Shown one piece after another: positions 1 through 10,175 of a stretch of 64,000 nucleotides of DNA; within the stretch, counting starts at the first letter, position 1; each line of letters opens with the position of its first letter. Under the pieces are notes generated by a model. The model did not search any database. It had not been told where the DNA came from and worked only from the letters and a program-made list of their open reading frames with translations. This DNA comes from Flabesymbios commensalis (Eukaryota > Annelida > Polychaeta > Terebellida > Flabelligeridae), in assembly GCA_964017125.1 (NCBI GenBank), contig OZ024909.1:70279728-70343727 (forward strand). The letters are read 5' to 3'. The position numbers and the translations under genes were made by a program.

Positions 1-72
1 TTTCAAACGAACCCCGGACTTAAGCGTGAAAGGCAGCGGTGCTAACCACTACCCTAGGGCCCCCGCCCACCA
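1..72 (-). mobile_element. SINE-A, partial copy at window edge
   Basis: Read on the minus strand this is the first tRNA-like head of SINE-A: a box A-like TAGGGTAGTGGTTAGCACC followed by a box B-like GGGTTCG. It is cut by the window start. The same head recurs at 2821, 23246, 54964, 55274 and 55618. Confidence 0.8.
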
Positions 73-295
73 CCAGGTGGGAGCCCTGCTGCGCATCTCA
101 CTTTCAACTTAAGTTTTATCTTAACTAGACACCTCCCAACTTTTATCTGAACTTTCTCTCATTAATCACACATTTAATTCTCAATAACTATAATAAAAAC
201 TGCTGATAAAGCAGTCTAAACACAACTAAAGCCGTGCCTAGTGGTTAATGGGTTCAGATAAACCTCAAATCTTTTCTAATCGAAATTAGAAAAAG

Positions 296-557
296 TTAAA
301 GCAATAAAATGAGGCTAAAATCTTTAAAAAATCAATATTTTTATTTTGGCTTCTTAATATGACCATAAGATGAAAACATGTCCATAGACTAGAATTGCGT
401 AAGTTTTTTTTTAATTTTCGTGTTGCGCATTTACTAGTTAAGCGAGATATAAAGACGAAATTTCCGTATTTTGGAAATCGAAAATCGGGAATTTCGTCTT
501 TATATCTCGCTAAATTGGTCATTTTTTTAATGATTTCAGCCTGATTGTGTCGCTTTG
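296..557. mobile_element. TTAA-D MITE, diverged copy
   Basis: It matches the cleaner copy at 63495-63701. The right end reads CTGATTGTGTCGCTTT; the left end is decayed. An internal hairpin has arms containing AGCGAGATATAAAGACGAAA (about 439-511). Non-autonomous; no coding capacity. Confidence 0.7.
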
Positions 558-559
558 AG

Positions 560-636
560 ATAAGCTCAAAGTGTAAATATCAGTGATTTGATCGGCCAAT
601 AAAACGGCTTGAAGACGACTGTATTCGTGATTGGTG
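560..636 (+). mobile_element. TTAA-B MITE remnant
   Basis: It holds the TTAA-B internal segment (ATATCAGTGATTTGATCG, then a decayed GTCGTGAT end) also seen at 15625, 45091 and 60558. Only this part remains. Confidence 0.5.
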
Positions 637-639
637 GGG

Positions 640-795
640 GGCGGGTTTAAACTTATACACACTGGCCTAGCAGCACAAGGGTTAGATATTTATATTGTAC
701 TTTCGTCCCCTTGGATATGAAAGGGTGTATCTGCCCCTTTGTAAAGTGGCAGATACACCCTTCCATATCCAAGGGAGCGATATGTTATGAAATAT
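640..795. mobile_element. TTAA-E MITE with strong hairpin
   Basis: The hairpin has arms GGATATGAAAGGGTGTATCT and its complement, with a tip near 737. The flank CAGCACAAGGGTTA matches the copy at 40745-40976. The right arm ends about 8 bp from the predicted donor of the exon at 804-1062. Confidence 0.65.
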
Positions 796-803
796 GGGCT
801 TAC

Positions 804-1062
804 TTCTGAACGCGATCACAGACAGCGACATCAGCTCCGTAAGTGGTGATATTGTGATTACATTTGGGCAGCTTGAATTTGGCGAAGTTGATCTGGATTT
901 GACAGAACGCGGAGCAGTTTGCCTGGATGTCCAGTTGGCATGGCAACACACGTCCACTGCCCGCCAGGGTGGGGTTGTCAGGCACGGCTATTAGGCACTC
1001 GCCGTCAAGATGACCTGAGGTCACCGACCTCTGACCCGAGCTGTCACACTTCTCTATGCATT
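804..1062 (-). CDS. Candidate internal exon, Cys-rich CUB-like domain
   Basis: Seen: on the minus strand, TTTTCTATGTTTCAG precedes base 1062, a strong acceptor, and GTAAGC follows base 804, a good donor. Between them one frame is open for about 86 residues, entered in phase 1 and left in phase 2. It has eight cysteines (CIEKC, GEC, LPC, NC, FC, KC, VC) and the stretch CQIQINFAKFKLPKC, whose alternating hydrophobic pattern resembles the second half of a CUB domain. Known: phase-1 introns commonly bound extracellular modules. Inferred: part of a secreted or membrane protein encoded on the minus strand, with neighbouring exons outside the window or too short to see. Oddity: MITEs flank it closely on both sides (TTAA-E within about 10 bp, TTAA-A within about 27 bp). 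It could instead be chance or a pseudogene. The family assignment is weak; the exon call is moderate. Confidence 0.45.
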
Positions 1063-1088
1063 CTGAAACATAGAAAACATCCCAAACG

Positions 1089-1298
1089 TTAACACTTGAA
1101 GCTCTGAATATTTTTGTGCAAACCATGGAGAGCAAAGGGTTTTTCAATTTAAAATCATCATAAATGTCTTAGTTAGCTCTTTCCGATTCATTTGAATACC
1201 TATGTTATGGGTCTACGGTCATTTTAAATATTTTTACTCTTGCAGTGCGGGGATTGACTTTAGACGTTTAAAGTTGATCCCCGCGCTGTAAGGGTTAT
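1089..1298 (+). mobile_element. TTAA-A MITE
   Basis: TTAA left edge, then the family core (AACCATGGAGA, AATCATCATAAATGTCTTAG, ACCTATGTTATGGGTCTACG), then GCGGGGATTGACTTTAGACG and an end in GTAAGGGTTA. The usual double GACGTC palindrome has shrunk to a short hairpin. Confidence 0.85.
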
Positions 1299-2700
1299 AA
1301 TTATACATTTATATCAGTAAGTCAATTATTTAGAGTAATTTACTCATACTAGCTTTGTCACGTGCTTCGCACGAGTAAACATGGTAAAGCTAGTAAGGAG
1401 GCTAATTAAAACAACGTTTTATAAACACTAATCATGATAATAGAGCCTACTAACCATACTAACTTTGCTGTTGTAGACAAAGAAATATGTAAACAACGTC
1501 GTGCATGAGCAAGTTGGGAATTGTAAAAAGTATATTTAGGTTTTCGCCGGATGGGTGCGGTATTATTGAAGAATAAATTAATCCGTGCAAATTGGACGTG
1601 TTGATAGTTTAATGTTGGGCAACTGTTTACGCCGCTTCTCCAACATTAATCCAACATTGGGATTGAATGCCTCGTGTTTTTAACAAACATAATTTGCTTC
1701 AAAAATTAGAATTGCTTCTTTTGTAAGCTACTTATACCACAGTAATCCAATATACTTTGTCATGCGATCAGTTTTGCTTTGGCCAGTAATTAATAGTCAC
1801 ATTGTTGCAAATGATTTGGAAGAACATAATCTTCGTCCATAGAACCAATAACTTTATATAAAAAGTCCTTGATAGCACTGAAATAATTGCCAGATACATT
1901 TTTATTGTGGTGGCCGTTCACCATTTGAATGGGCATTTAACACCATACATTTATGAAAATAAATAAAAAAAACCTACTTGAGAAGAAGATAGTGTTTATT
2001 TATCTAAATGCTCGGCTTATTCTTTTATTTCACAAAGCTTAATTTGCCTGTGAAAAATAATTAATTAAAACTAAAATTAATTTAGGAAAAACAAGCCTAT
2101 CGTCTAATGAAAATCTATTTCTACAGAATAAAAGCTTGACAATAATTTAATGGAATATCCTATTTGTCATGGTAATTAACGTCGGCTTCCTTTTGCCACA
2201 TTAAATTGTTTGATGAGAATACAAGACTTTTTTTAATCTTGATGGTCTACACAATTTAAATTGCTTCCACTCGACACAGCTCTTTTTAGAAATTGCGGCA
2301 CGAAAAACTTTTATATTCAACAAAACGACAGCTGATTATTAATGACTTCCTACTTTTTTCTCGGAAATGGCGTTAATGAGGTATTAACCTTAAATCCATC
2401 ATGTAGTCTCAGAACAGATGAAATATTTTTTATGTTCGGTTTCATCTAAAATGATAAATGTCAACTCATTTGCGTCTTTCATTCTGTTGATTTTTTTATG
2501 GGTAGAAATTATGTTTTCTTATTGTTCAGTATGAAATCAAGTGTGTCAAAATTATTTGGATTTATCAAAAAAAAAGATCAGATATTTTTCATTGTTGCTG
2601 ATTGAAGTCACATTTAAACTTTGGAAGTTGGGAACAGGATTGGGAACGAATACAGTCGCGATTGGAGCTTAAAATGTGAAATAACACAAAAATAACACGT
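1299..2700. other. Repeat-poor AT-rich spacer
   Basis: No gene is recognisable. A small hairpin (CTAGCTTTG..CTAGT) lies near 1350-1400 and a TA-PAL remnant at 1594-1680. From about 1730 to 2640 I see no family shared with the rest of the window. That part has several TAATTA-type motifs (for example GGTAATTAACG near 2170), so it could be a regulatory island; untested. Confidence 0.4.
1594..1680. mobile_element. TA-PAL palindrome, degraded
   Basis: Left part TAATGTTGGGC and right part CCAACATTAATCCAACATTG, ending CTCGTGTTT. The central CGTCG..GACG core has decayed. Confidence 0.6.
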
Positions 2701-2710
2701 CTTCCAAATG

Positions 2711-2775
2711 GAAGACGTTGAACAATGGCCCACCGTCTACGACGCTGAACCAACAGTAATCCAGCATTGCATGGC
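2711..2775. mobile_element. TA-PAL palindrome, degraded
   Basis: The core CCACCGTCTACGACGCTG is present with short arms (GAAGACGTTGAACAATGG on the left, TAATCCAGCATTGC on the right). The outer CCCAGCAAACA ends are lost. Confidence 0.65.
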
Positions 2776-2820
2776 TTAGCGGTTTTTTTTCTACTGGTCT
2801 ATGTACTCACGTCACGGTAC

Positions 2821-3125
2821 GGGGCGGGGGGCCTATAGGGTAGTGGTTAGCACCGCTGCCTTTCACGCCAGAGTTTGGGGTTCGGTTCCCGGTCTCGGCG
2901 GTTTGAAAGAAACAAAAAACGTTTCTTCCCCATCCACGTGTGAAAGTCAGTATTGTGGGGAGCCTCCTCGACCGAGAGTTAGCGTGCTCGGCCTCAGACC
3001 GCCGGGGCTCGAATTTCGAATCCTGTGTCTGGAGGACAGTGTCATCTCAATCATCTCCTGGGTCTCCTGGCCCAGTTTAGCCTATATGTGCACAAAGGTG
3101 GCCTAAAGCCCGATTCATTTCATTT
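2821..3125 (+). mobile_element. SINE-A, full-length copy with target duplication
   Basis: Flanked by a perfect 10-bp target duplication, GTCACGGTAC (2811-2820 and 3126-3135), so both ends are exact at 305 bp. First unit: box A-like TAGGGTAGTGGTTAGCACC and box B-like GGTTCGGTTCCC. Second unit: AGCGTGCTCGGCCTCAGACC followed by GGGCTCGAATTTCGAATCC, also box A/B-like. The 3' part ends CCGATTCATTTCATTT with no long poly(A). Non-coding; it depends on a LINE for movement. The exact duplication suggests a fairly recent insertion. Confidence 0.9.
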
Positions 3126-3433
3126 GTCACGGTACACATATATGAATAATGAATTAAGTCGCTTTCTGCACAATCATGGCAATATCGCGACCAGAGGAAG
3201 CCCGAAGCCGGGACTATGCCCTACTCTTATTTAGAATGTATCGGTACACACGATGCGATTTGTCTCATACGATATGTCTTACTAGATTAGTCGTTTAAAA
3301 ACAGAAGATGCTGAGTTTCTGAACGACATAAATTGTGTCTCCAGCACTGTACGCTCGGTAAGATTCTTCACACACAACTTGTTTAACGAAACACATCTCT
3401 TGTAACAATATCCCCCTGTGTATTGGCCTTTAG

Positions 3434-3665
3434 TTAACCTTTAAACGTCAGACTATAGACGTCAGAATCTGACGTCTATAGTCTGACATCTAAAGTCGAT
3501 CCACGCATAAAAAAGAATTACAAAAATATAATGGCCGTAGACCCATAACTCAGGTATTGAAATGAAAAAGAGAGGGCTACCTAAGACATTTATGACGATT
3601 TCCAATTGAAGAAAACCGTTTGATCTCCTTGGTTTAGACAAAAATAACAGAATGTACAGCTCTGG
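3434..3665 (-). mobile_element. TTAA-A MITE, reverse orientation
   Basis: It starts TTAACCTTTAAACGTCAGAC, carries a GACGTCAGAATCTGACGTC hairpin, then the reversed core (GTAGACCCATAACTCAGGTA). The far TTAA end is lost near 3665. Confidence 0.8.
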
Positions 3666-4086
3666 GGATGAGAACAGAATGTAACTGTCGCCACGCACGT
3701 CATGCGGCTCGGCCAGCCTTTTGACTTGAGCAGGGCCCGTAAAAAATGGAAACAAATGTCACCCAAGGGTATGAAAAGTCAATAGAAGTAGACAGCAAAT
3801 TATCTGGAATATTGATCGCAGGTCGTTTCAATGATCTCTTTGTGGGTCGTGTTGAAATCAGATGGGGGCAATTCTAGTCACCAAACTTGAATGCTGACGT
3901 AAACATCGGAGGAATATGGCAGAAGTCATAACTAATACCTGGAACGCCGTATTCGTTTTTCATGTAGTTTAAAATATAATGATGTTGGGTAACAAAGCGA
4001 GAATGGCAATGCACGTGATTTGTGTTAATTTTAAGCAAGTGTTAACTTGTAACGGGGCTGGTCGTATCTCAATGGCTGTAGTCCTT
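3666..4086. other. Spacer, no gene recognised
   Basis: No repeat family or coding exon could be supported. The minus strand has a short open stretch near 3885-3968 (MKNEYGVPGISYDFCHIPP) that soon meets a stop and lacks a clear acceptor. Confidence 0.3.
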
Positions 4087-4191
4087 ATTCCCGTACAAGT
4101 TATGATATATCGTAGGCTTCAGATTGTTCGAGATGACCATCTCGACCAATCCGAAGCCTACGATATATCGTAACTTGTACGAGAATACGGG
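4087..4191. repeat. Dispersed hairpin repeat, ATATCGTAGGCTTC type
   Basis: A near-perfect inverted repeat of about 105 bp with arms CCGTACAAGTTATGATATAT and its complement. A related copy with the same layout lies at 60345-60443. Confidence 0.75.
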
Positions 4192-4530
4192 CACAGTCAG
4201 TTATCGCTGGATTCCGGCGTTCACAAATAAAAAACTAAAGAAATATCCACCCAATCGTGTATTATTTAGGTTAATTTTTGTCCTTGATGTCCTTGCGATA
4301 GATAAATGTAGTCAGATTTTTTTTAAATAGATGATCTTCAATTCCGTTTTCAGTGACACAAACTATTTCCTCTGAGATGCATACCAGCTGCCCTGATATT
4401 CATAGATTTCGAGATGTTTTGAATACCGGGGCGGGGTACAAACACGCGATATCCGGCGTGACAGGCAGAAAGCGTTAAACACTGAACAAGGGCCCGCCCA
4501 CTCGGGCTATCAACTATGCATGAGGATATA
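4192..4530. other. Spacer, nothing recognised
   Basis: No coding or repeat signal seen apart from the flanking TA of the next element. Confidence 0.3.
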
Positions 4531-6750
4531 CTGTAGATCTGGTAATTTTCGCGTGTTCAATTTTTCACAAATTTCTGATTTTGAGACTCTTCACGAAGTT
4601 TAGAATTCGGGAATTCTCATTCTTCTTTCTCCTTCTGAGAATATTTATTAAGGGTAACCCTTTCAGCATAATACAATAATTAATCAATTAAAAATCAATT
4701 AGTCAGGTATTACGCTGGTTTCCCAAGGGGCCCAGATACATATAATGACACACAGTTAAGTGAATAAACATTCGCACAGGCTACAACACAAAATGACAAG
4801 AACATAGGTTTCATGATGGAGATCGGGGTCAGAGGGTTTAGGAGAAGCTTGAAGTTTTTAATTTTGTGTCCGAGCCAAAAAAATAAATATGGTCATGTCT
4901 AAAGAAGGCTGAAAGTTTTATCTTAAAATAATTTAGGCTTTCAGTGTTTCTGATGTGTTCAGGCAGTTCGTTCCACAAGGTGACGCCTCGTTTGCATTTA
5001 CTTAATTTAGGTTGTCTTGTGTACAAGTGTGCTAGATTTGCCTGCCTGGTGAAGTAGCTGGGTATTCTAGATATCTGCATAAAAGTGTTATGCAGATAGC
5101 TAGGCACAAGGCCATGGGTACATTTATATACAGCAACTAGTCTGTGATATTTAATTAAATCAATTATAGGCATCCATGATAGTGAATCTAGCATAGGTTG
5201 TACATGCGATCGTCTGTTCTCATTAATAATAACTCTAGCACAAGTATTTTGGAGTTTTTGAAGACGAGAAATGATGTCACAGTATGTGAAGTGTGGTAGA
5301 ACTATGGAATTAAACATTGTTTTTGACAAATCAATAGTGAGAAAAGGTTTTACTCGGCGCAAAATTCCGATTTTACTAGATGTCTTCCTTGAATTTTTTT
5401 CGACATGGGTGTGCCAGTTTAAGTTAACAATGTAGAAACCTAAATAATTAAAAACTTGAACATATTTTGAATTTGTGCAATCTTTTTACCTTTGCATAAA
5501 ATAGCTGTGTCGTCAGCATACAAAATAACCTTGGTCATTGAGCACACCTCAGGCGGGTCGTTAACATAAAGTATAAACAGTAGCGGTCCCGGGATACTTC
5601 ATTGTGGCACGCCACAGTTTACAGGTCGTTCTTCAGACTGTTCGGTTTTGAACTGGACTGTCTGCTTCCTGTCCGTTAAGTAATTTTCAAACCATGAAAG
5701 CGGCTTTGTTTTTATCCCAAGCCATTGTATTTTTTGTAGAGATTTCCGAGTCCACCATATCAAATGTTTTTTTTAAGATCGAGCATTACAGCTCCGACTA
5801 GTTCTCATGAGTCGAGCCCATTGATGATATATTCTGTAACATCAATGAGTGCCGTCTCAGTAAAAAAAATTACTCCTAAAGCCTGATTGGTATTCATATA
5901 ATAATTTAGTATCATTCAAATAGGTAGACAGTTGATTGTGTACAATCCGTTCAAAAACCCTCATTATCACAGGAATAACAGATATTGGCCTAAAATTTGA
6001 CACATCTGTTGGGTCACCAGCTTTAATTATTGGGGTTACTTTCGTATGTTTCCAGGATTGAGGGATTGTACCCTTTAACATCGGGTTATTAAAAATATCT
6101 GCTAAAGGGGCACAAACAATCGAGGCGGCATCCCTTAAAAATTGTGGACTAATTTCGTCTAAACCTGTCGCTTTTTTGCCGTCCAAGGAATCAAGCTGTT
6201 TCTTTATTAGCTCTGGTGTGACTTCCGTGAAAGAAAATAAATTTCCATGTTCCCCATATGTGTTTTCATTTTTAGATTTTCCTCCCCTGAGCTTCTCAGC
6301 CAATCTGTTGCCAACAGTTGAAATTTTTTTTAAATAGGCTGCAATGCCTTTGTTGGTGTTAAGTAGATTGCCAGCATCGTTCTGTTCAAGAGTTTCATCA
6401 AAGAATTTCCCCTGTGAAGGCACTTGTTTCAATGCCTTCCAGAGCTTGGCAGGCTGATTCACATTTTCACTGATCAAATCTCTACAATATTGTTTTTTCG
6501 ATTTTCTAATTTCAAAGGTTACTATGTTTCTAAGTATTTTGTATTCTGCATATAGGGATATTTTTTATTCTTCCGTTCTAGCATTTTGAGCCCTTTTTTC
6601 AATCTAGTACGTGTCGGGATGAGTTTTCTGAATGAGGTCTGGATTAAGCCAAGGCACACTAAAACCTCTAATTCTTATAATTTTCGCGAGATTTTTGAAT
6701 TCACGAAATTCGCGAAAATGAAAACCTCGCGAATATTACCAGATCTACAG
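4531..6750. mobile_element. TA-GAT MITE split by a LINE insertion
   Basis: The left end CTGTAGATCTGGTAAT follows TA; the right end ATTACCAGATCTACAG is followed by TA. This matches the uninterrupted 157-bp copy at 20089-20245. The extra 2 kb is the LINE at about 4660-6655. TA target sites with short terminal repeats suggest a Tc1/mariner-type MITE. Confidence 0.8.
4660..6655 (-). mobile_element. LINE fragment, ORF2 reverse transcriptase region
   Basis: Minus-strand reading, 5' to 3': a linker with PWLNPDLI near 6640; the fingers region with KKATGLDEISPQFLRDAA and VTPIIKAGDP..FRPISVIPV..FERIV (about 6477-5857); motif A as VGAVMLDLKKTFDMVD near 5780; the catalytic VILYADDTAILCKG near 5510; then a thumb-like RRVKPFLTIDLSKTMFNSIV and LQKLQNTCARVIINE (5362-4838). 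Frameshifts and stops lie between 5856 and 5363, and the 5' half (endonuclease) is missing. It is therefore a dead, 5'-truncated non-LTR element, probably of the Jockey/CR1/L2 broad group; the clade is not fixed. It was inserted into a TA-GAT MITE. Confidence 0.9.
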
Positions 6751-6927
6751 TATATATATTTGAGACGGATAGCTATATAGAGCATATCTAAGCAGCTGCG
6801 TCGTCTTGATTATGCACGTTTGACTGTGGGCCCATCTGTACGGATAATCTTTTTGGAGGGGTGGGGGGCAAAATGCGTGTATATCGTGATTAAATGTAAA
6901 GCGACGACTCGGCCTCTTGATAACCCC

Positions 6928-7160
6928 TTAAACTCCTGAGCTATTCAAATTAATTTTTCAGTCACTTCCTAGCAAGCACGACTCATTAAAACTATGATGT
7001 TGTAATGTTGGGTCATCGTCGCAGACGTTGGGCCAACATTAAAACATCATCAATTCAACAAGTCGTGTTTGATGGATTGAAGCTGTACGTGTGTCTCGCT
7101 ACCGCGATCCACAGGTTCAAGTGACTGAAAATTAACTCATATGATATATATGAGTTTCAG
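6928..7160. mobile_element. TTAA-C MITE interrupted by TA-PAL
   Basis: TTAA near 6928, then ATTTTTCAGTCACTT, resuming at 7076 with TTGAAGCTGTACGTGTGTCT and AGGTTCAAGTGACTGAAAAT. The inserted palindrome sits in one arm of the hairpin. Confidence 0.7.
6968..7075. mobile_element. TA-PAL palindrome inside a TTAA-C hairpin
   Basis: Ends CCTAGCAAGCACGACT and AGTCGTGTTTGATGG pair with each other; the core is TCATCGTCGCAGACGTTGGG. The flanks are not clean TA here. Confidence 0.75.
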
Positions 7161-7244
7161 AGATTTCAGACATTTTAGATACTGGTTACACAAGTGCGAA
7201 AAGGCATAGAATTAACACTATAGTCGAAATCAGTGCTTTGGGGG

Positions 7245-7482
7245 TCAACCCTCACAGCGCGGGGATAGACTCTAGACGTCAGAATCTGACGTCTGACGAC
7301 AGATTCTGACGTCTAAAGTCGATTTTCGCGCAGAAAGAGTAAAACTATTTATAAAGATCGTAGACCCATAACATAGGTATTCAAATGAATCAAAAAGAGC
7401 TAACTAATGCTTTTATGATGATTTCAAATTGAAAAGAATCATTTGGTCTTCATGGTCTATACAACAATAATTCAGCGCTTTA
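7245..7482 (-). mobile_element. TTAA-A MITE, first of a head-to-head pair
   Basis: The hairpin end comes first (CAGCGCGGGGATAGACTCTA, then GACGTCAGAATCTGACGTC), followed by the reversed core to TTCAGCGCTTTAA. It abuts the next copy in opposite orientation. Confidence 0.85.
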
Positions 7483-7714
7483 ACCCTTAAAGCGCTAAAT
7501 ATTTTTATGAAAACCTTGGAGGCCGATGGTTTTTTTTCAATTCGAAATCATCATAAAAGCCTTCACTAGCTCATTGGAATACCTATGTTATGGGTCTACC
7601 ATTAGAAATATTTTTATTCTTACAGTGTGGGGAACGACTTTAGACGTCAGAATCTGACGTCTACAGACGTCAGATTCTGACGACTAAAGTCGATCCCCGC
7701 GCTATAAGGGTTAA
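7479..7714 (+). mobile_element. TTAA-A MITE, second of a head-to-head pair
   Basis: TTAACCCTTAAAGCGCT start, standard core, double GACGTC palindrome, GCTATAAGGGTTAA end. Both TTAA edges are present. Confidence 0.9.
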
Positions 7715-7960
7715 GTGTTAAAACATTAATATTTAAAACTATTCTAAGCTGTATGGAGTAGTCGCAGGTGGCGTTCTCTGGTCACATCTGTATTCAGGCC
7801 AGGTGGAATGTAAAGTGACGGATGATGTGACGACGGAGGAAGTGGATGGGATTCAGCTCGTCTAAAAAACAGCGGCACAATGCCTAGTGACGGGCATTGT
7901 GTTACACAGCACGTGGCTATTGTGTTGAATCATGTAGCAAAAAAGTCTTCTGTTATTGTG

Positions 7961-8198
7961 TAAACCCTTTCAGTGCGGGGACCGTCTTTATACGTCAGAA
8001 TCTGTCGTCTGTAGACGGCAGATTCTGACGTATAAAGTCGATCCCCGCACTGAAATAATTAAAATATTTATAATTGCCATAGACCCATAACATATGTATT
8101 CAAATGAAGCGGAAAGAGCTAACTAAGACATTTGTGGTGATTTTAGATTGAAAAACCCTTTGTTCTCCATGGTTTATACGAAAATATTTCAGGGTTAA
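7961..8198 (-). mobile_element. TTAA-A MITE
   Basis: It starts TAAACCCTTTCAGTGCGGGG, with hairpin arms TTTATACGTCAGAATCTG and complement, and ends TATTTCAGGGTTAA. This is the ACCGTCTTTATACG subtype, also at 38456 and 41188. Confidence 0.85.
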
Positions 8199-9185
8199 AT
8201 CGTGTAGCGAAAGAGTCGGACTCTTCTGATTCTGAGACATCACGTGACAGCGGGTGGCATGCTGTGCAGGCCATTAGCCTACAGCTGAAAATATAGCTTT
8301 CCTGTGGTATTTTACTACCCTGATGACTTCGCAAGGCTCTGACACAGCAACCTCCATTTTTAAATGTAATAGTTCTAATACGATCAAAAGTTTACGCCTG
8401 CTGAAAATGGCCTAGTTTTCGTAGGCACTTGAAATATTCGTCTCAATTTCATGGCATCCGAGTTTTTTGGTAGGCAGCGCGAGTGTCGTTTTTACACAGC
8501 TGGCTGTGGAAACAAAATGGCGGTCAGTGTGACTGGGCCTCGCGCAGTAAATGAGTTAGGCGGCCCAGTCATACCCGGTAGTATTTTACTCTTTTCCATG
8601 TACAAAAAAGACAAATTTAGTATTATATTATTTGTTTCATTATTACATGCATATGTATAAAGGACATGAGTCTCGGGTCACTGTAATCATCAGTCCACAG
8701 GTGGCGCTCTCGCACAAACTGTACTTGGGTCCACAATGAAGGTATGAAAAAGTGGTCCTGTACTTTCATCAGAACTAAAAAAGTGGCCCATTCATGAATG
8801 AAGGACCAAGCTTATTATAATTATTAGACGGTCATTATATAAGCTCACAGCACAACCACGCAAAGAAGATCTGTCTGTCAGTTGATGTCAGTAAAACGTT
8901 TCAAACACGTTATGGTAATAATACCATAGATAGCTGTTTAATGTTACATATTACTGTGGTGTAAATATAATAATTTTTAGGTCGTGGATGAATAAGTTCA
9001 TAGATGAATGGGCATTTTTTAGATCTGACGAACATAAAGGGTGTCACAAGCTTTTCATACCTTCAATCTAGGCCAAAGTACTTTTTATTTGAGAGAGTCA
9101 CCTGTGGTGAGTATTGGAGTCACTGTTTGATATCATGCTGGACTACGAGATGGGTGTTTAAATTGTTTTTGCAATTGTTTCATCT
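8199..9185. other. Spacer, no gene recognised
   Basis: No shared repeat or convincing exon. A short open frame at 8451-8660 has no family resemblance, and no splice signals frame it well. Confidence 0.3.
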
Positions 9186-9475
9186 CAAATTAAACAATTA
9201 ATTTTCACCCACTTCAAGCTGTGTCTCGCTACCGCGACCCACAGCTTCAAGGGGTGAAAATTTAAATTCTATAAGTAAGCGCTCAGTTATATCTTATAGG
9301 ATTAGGAAATACTAGTGTCAGGGCTGATAATCCACCAGGCTCTCCACCAACCACGCTATAATCCGATAATAGTCATTATAAACATAACTTTGACCTCGTC
9401 ATTATTATATCGTAACCCTAAACCCCATCTTATAGAATTTAAATTTTCACCTCTTGAAGTTGGGGGTCGCGGTAG
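9186..9475. repeat. TTAA-C hairpin remnants, two cores
   Basis: A complete hairpin, CACCCACTTCAAGCTGTGTC with its complement, lies at about 9207-9262. A decayed second core (TTCACCTCTTGAAGTTGGGG) lies at 9430-9490. AATTTAAATT flanks recur beside both. Confidence 0.6.
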
Positions 9476-9499
9476 TTCAAGTTCAAGTGGGTACAAATC

Positions 9500-9925
9500 T
9501 AGTCGCCAGGTGGCGCCCATTTTGATTATCGATGGAAAGCTGAAACTCTAATCAGGTCATCTCCATTCTCATGGGTAACTTCACGTAAAATAGTTGGAGA
9601 GATACAATAATTATTTTTCAAGTTATCGCGTTAACAAGAAATTTTTAAATTTAAAGATCAAGATGGCCGCCATAGCCTCGTTTTCGATCACACACGAAAA
9701 CGGACAATGCCAACAGACTCGCATACTCCGAGAATCTATATATAGGCCTACCAGGTTTCAAGGGAATTCGGAAAAAAATATTGAGTCGACCGCCAGGTGG
9801 CAGCCATTTTGATTATCGGTGGAAAATCTAATTAGGTGATCTCCATACTCATGGGTAACTTCACATAAAAAATTAAGGATATCCAATACAATTTGTTCGA
9901 GTTATCACGCTAACAAGAATTTTGT
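9500..9925 (+). repeat. Two diverged direct repeats, about 287-bp period
   Basis: CGCCAGGTGGCGCCCATTTT at about 9500 recurs as CGCCAGGTGGCAGCCATTTT near 9790. Each is followed by GATTATCG, CTCATGGGTAACTTCAC and a GTTAACAAGAA-like stretch. A local duplication or a dimeric dispersed repeat. Confidence 0.65.
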
Positions 9926-9929
9926 TTAA

Positions 9930-9962
9930 TCTTTGACCTTGACCAATGACCTTGACCTTGGA
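9930..9962 (-). promoter_or_regulatory. Cluster of AAGGTCA nuclear-receptor-like half sites
   Basis: TTGACCTTGACC occurs twice around AATGACC, giving several AAGGTCA half sites on the minus strand, two preceded by TC as in monomeric receptor sites. It lies in repeat-like DNA, so it may be a simple repeat rather than a working element. Confidence 0.25.
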
Positions 9963-10040
9963 TGAAAAAATTGCGGAGAGGGGTTGAATGTTTGTGTGAA
10001 TTATGATTTCAATCTGTTGCACCATGCTGGTGTAGTAGCC

Positions 10041-10175
10041 AAAAGGCTGCGTACGGCGGCGGCGACGGTGACTGCGGCGGCGGAGACAGCGGCGGCGGCG
10101 CACGAAGGGGACGACAATAAACCTTCGGGCCCATCTGGCCGAGGGGTAAAAATGACTGAAAAAACTAGGAAATAA
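10041..10175. repeat. GCG-rich imperfect trinucleotide tract
   Basis: A run of GCGGCGGCG and GCGGCGGAG repeats in otherwise AT-rich DNA, near 10055-10105. Its open frames on both strands reflect the low-complexity content. Confidence 0.6.

Noticed and set aside
3885-3968. A short minus-strand peptide, MKNEYGVPGISYDFCHIPP
   Set aside because: Stops after 29 codons and lacks a good acceptor upstream.
9930-9962. A nuclear-receptor response element as a firm call
   Set aside because: The TTGACC repeats could be simple-sequence drift beside a dispersed repeat; kept only as a low-confidence motif.
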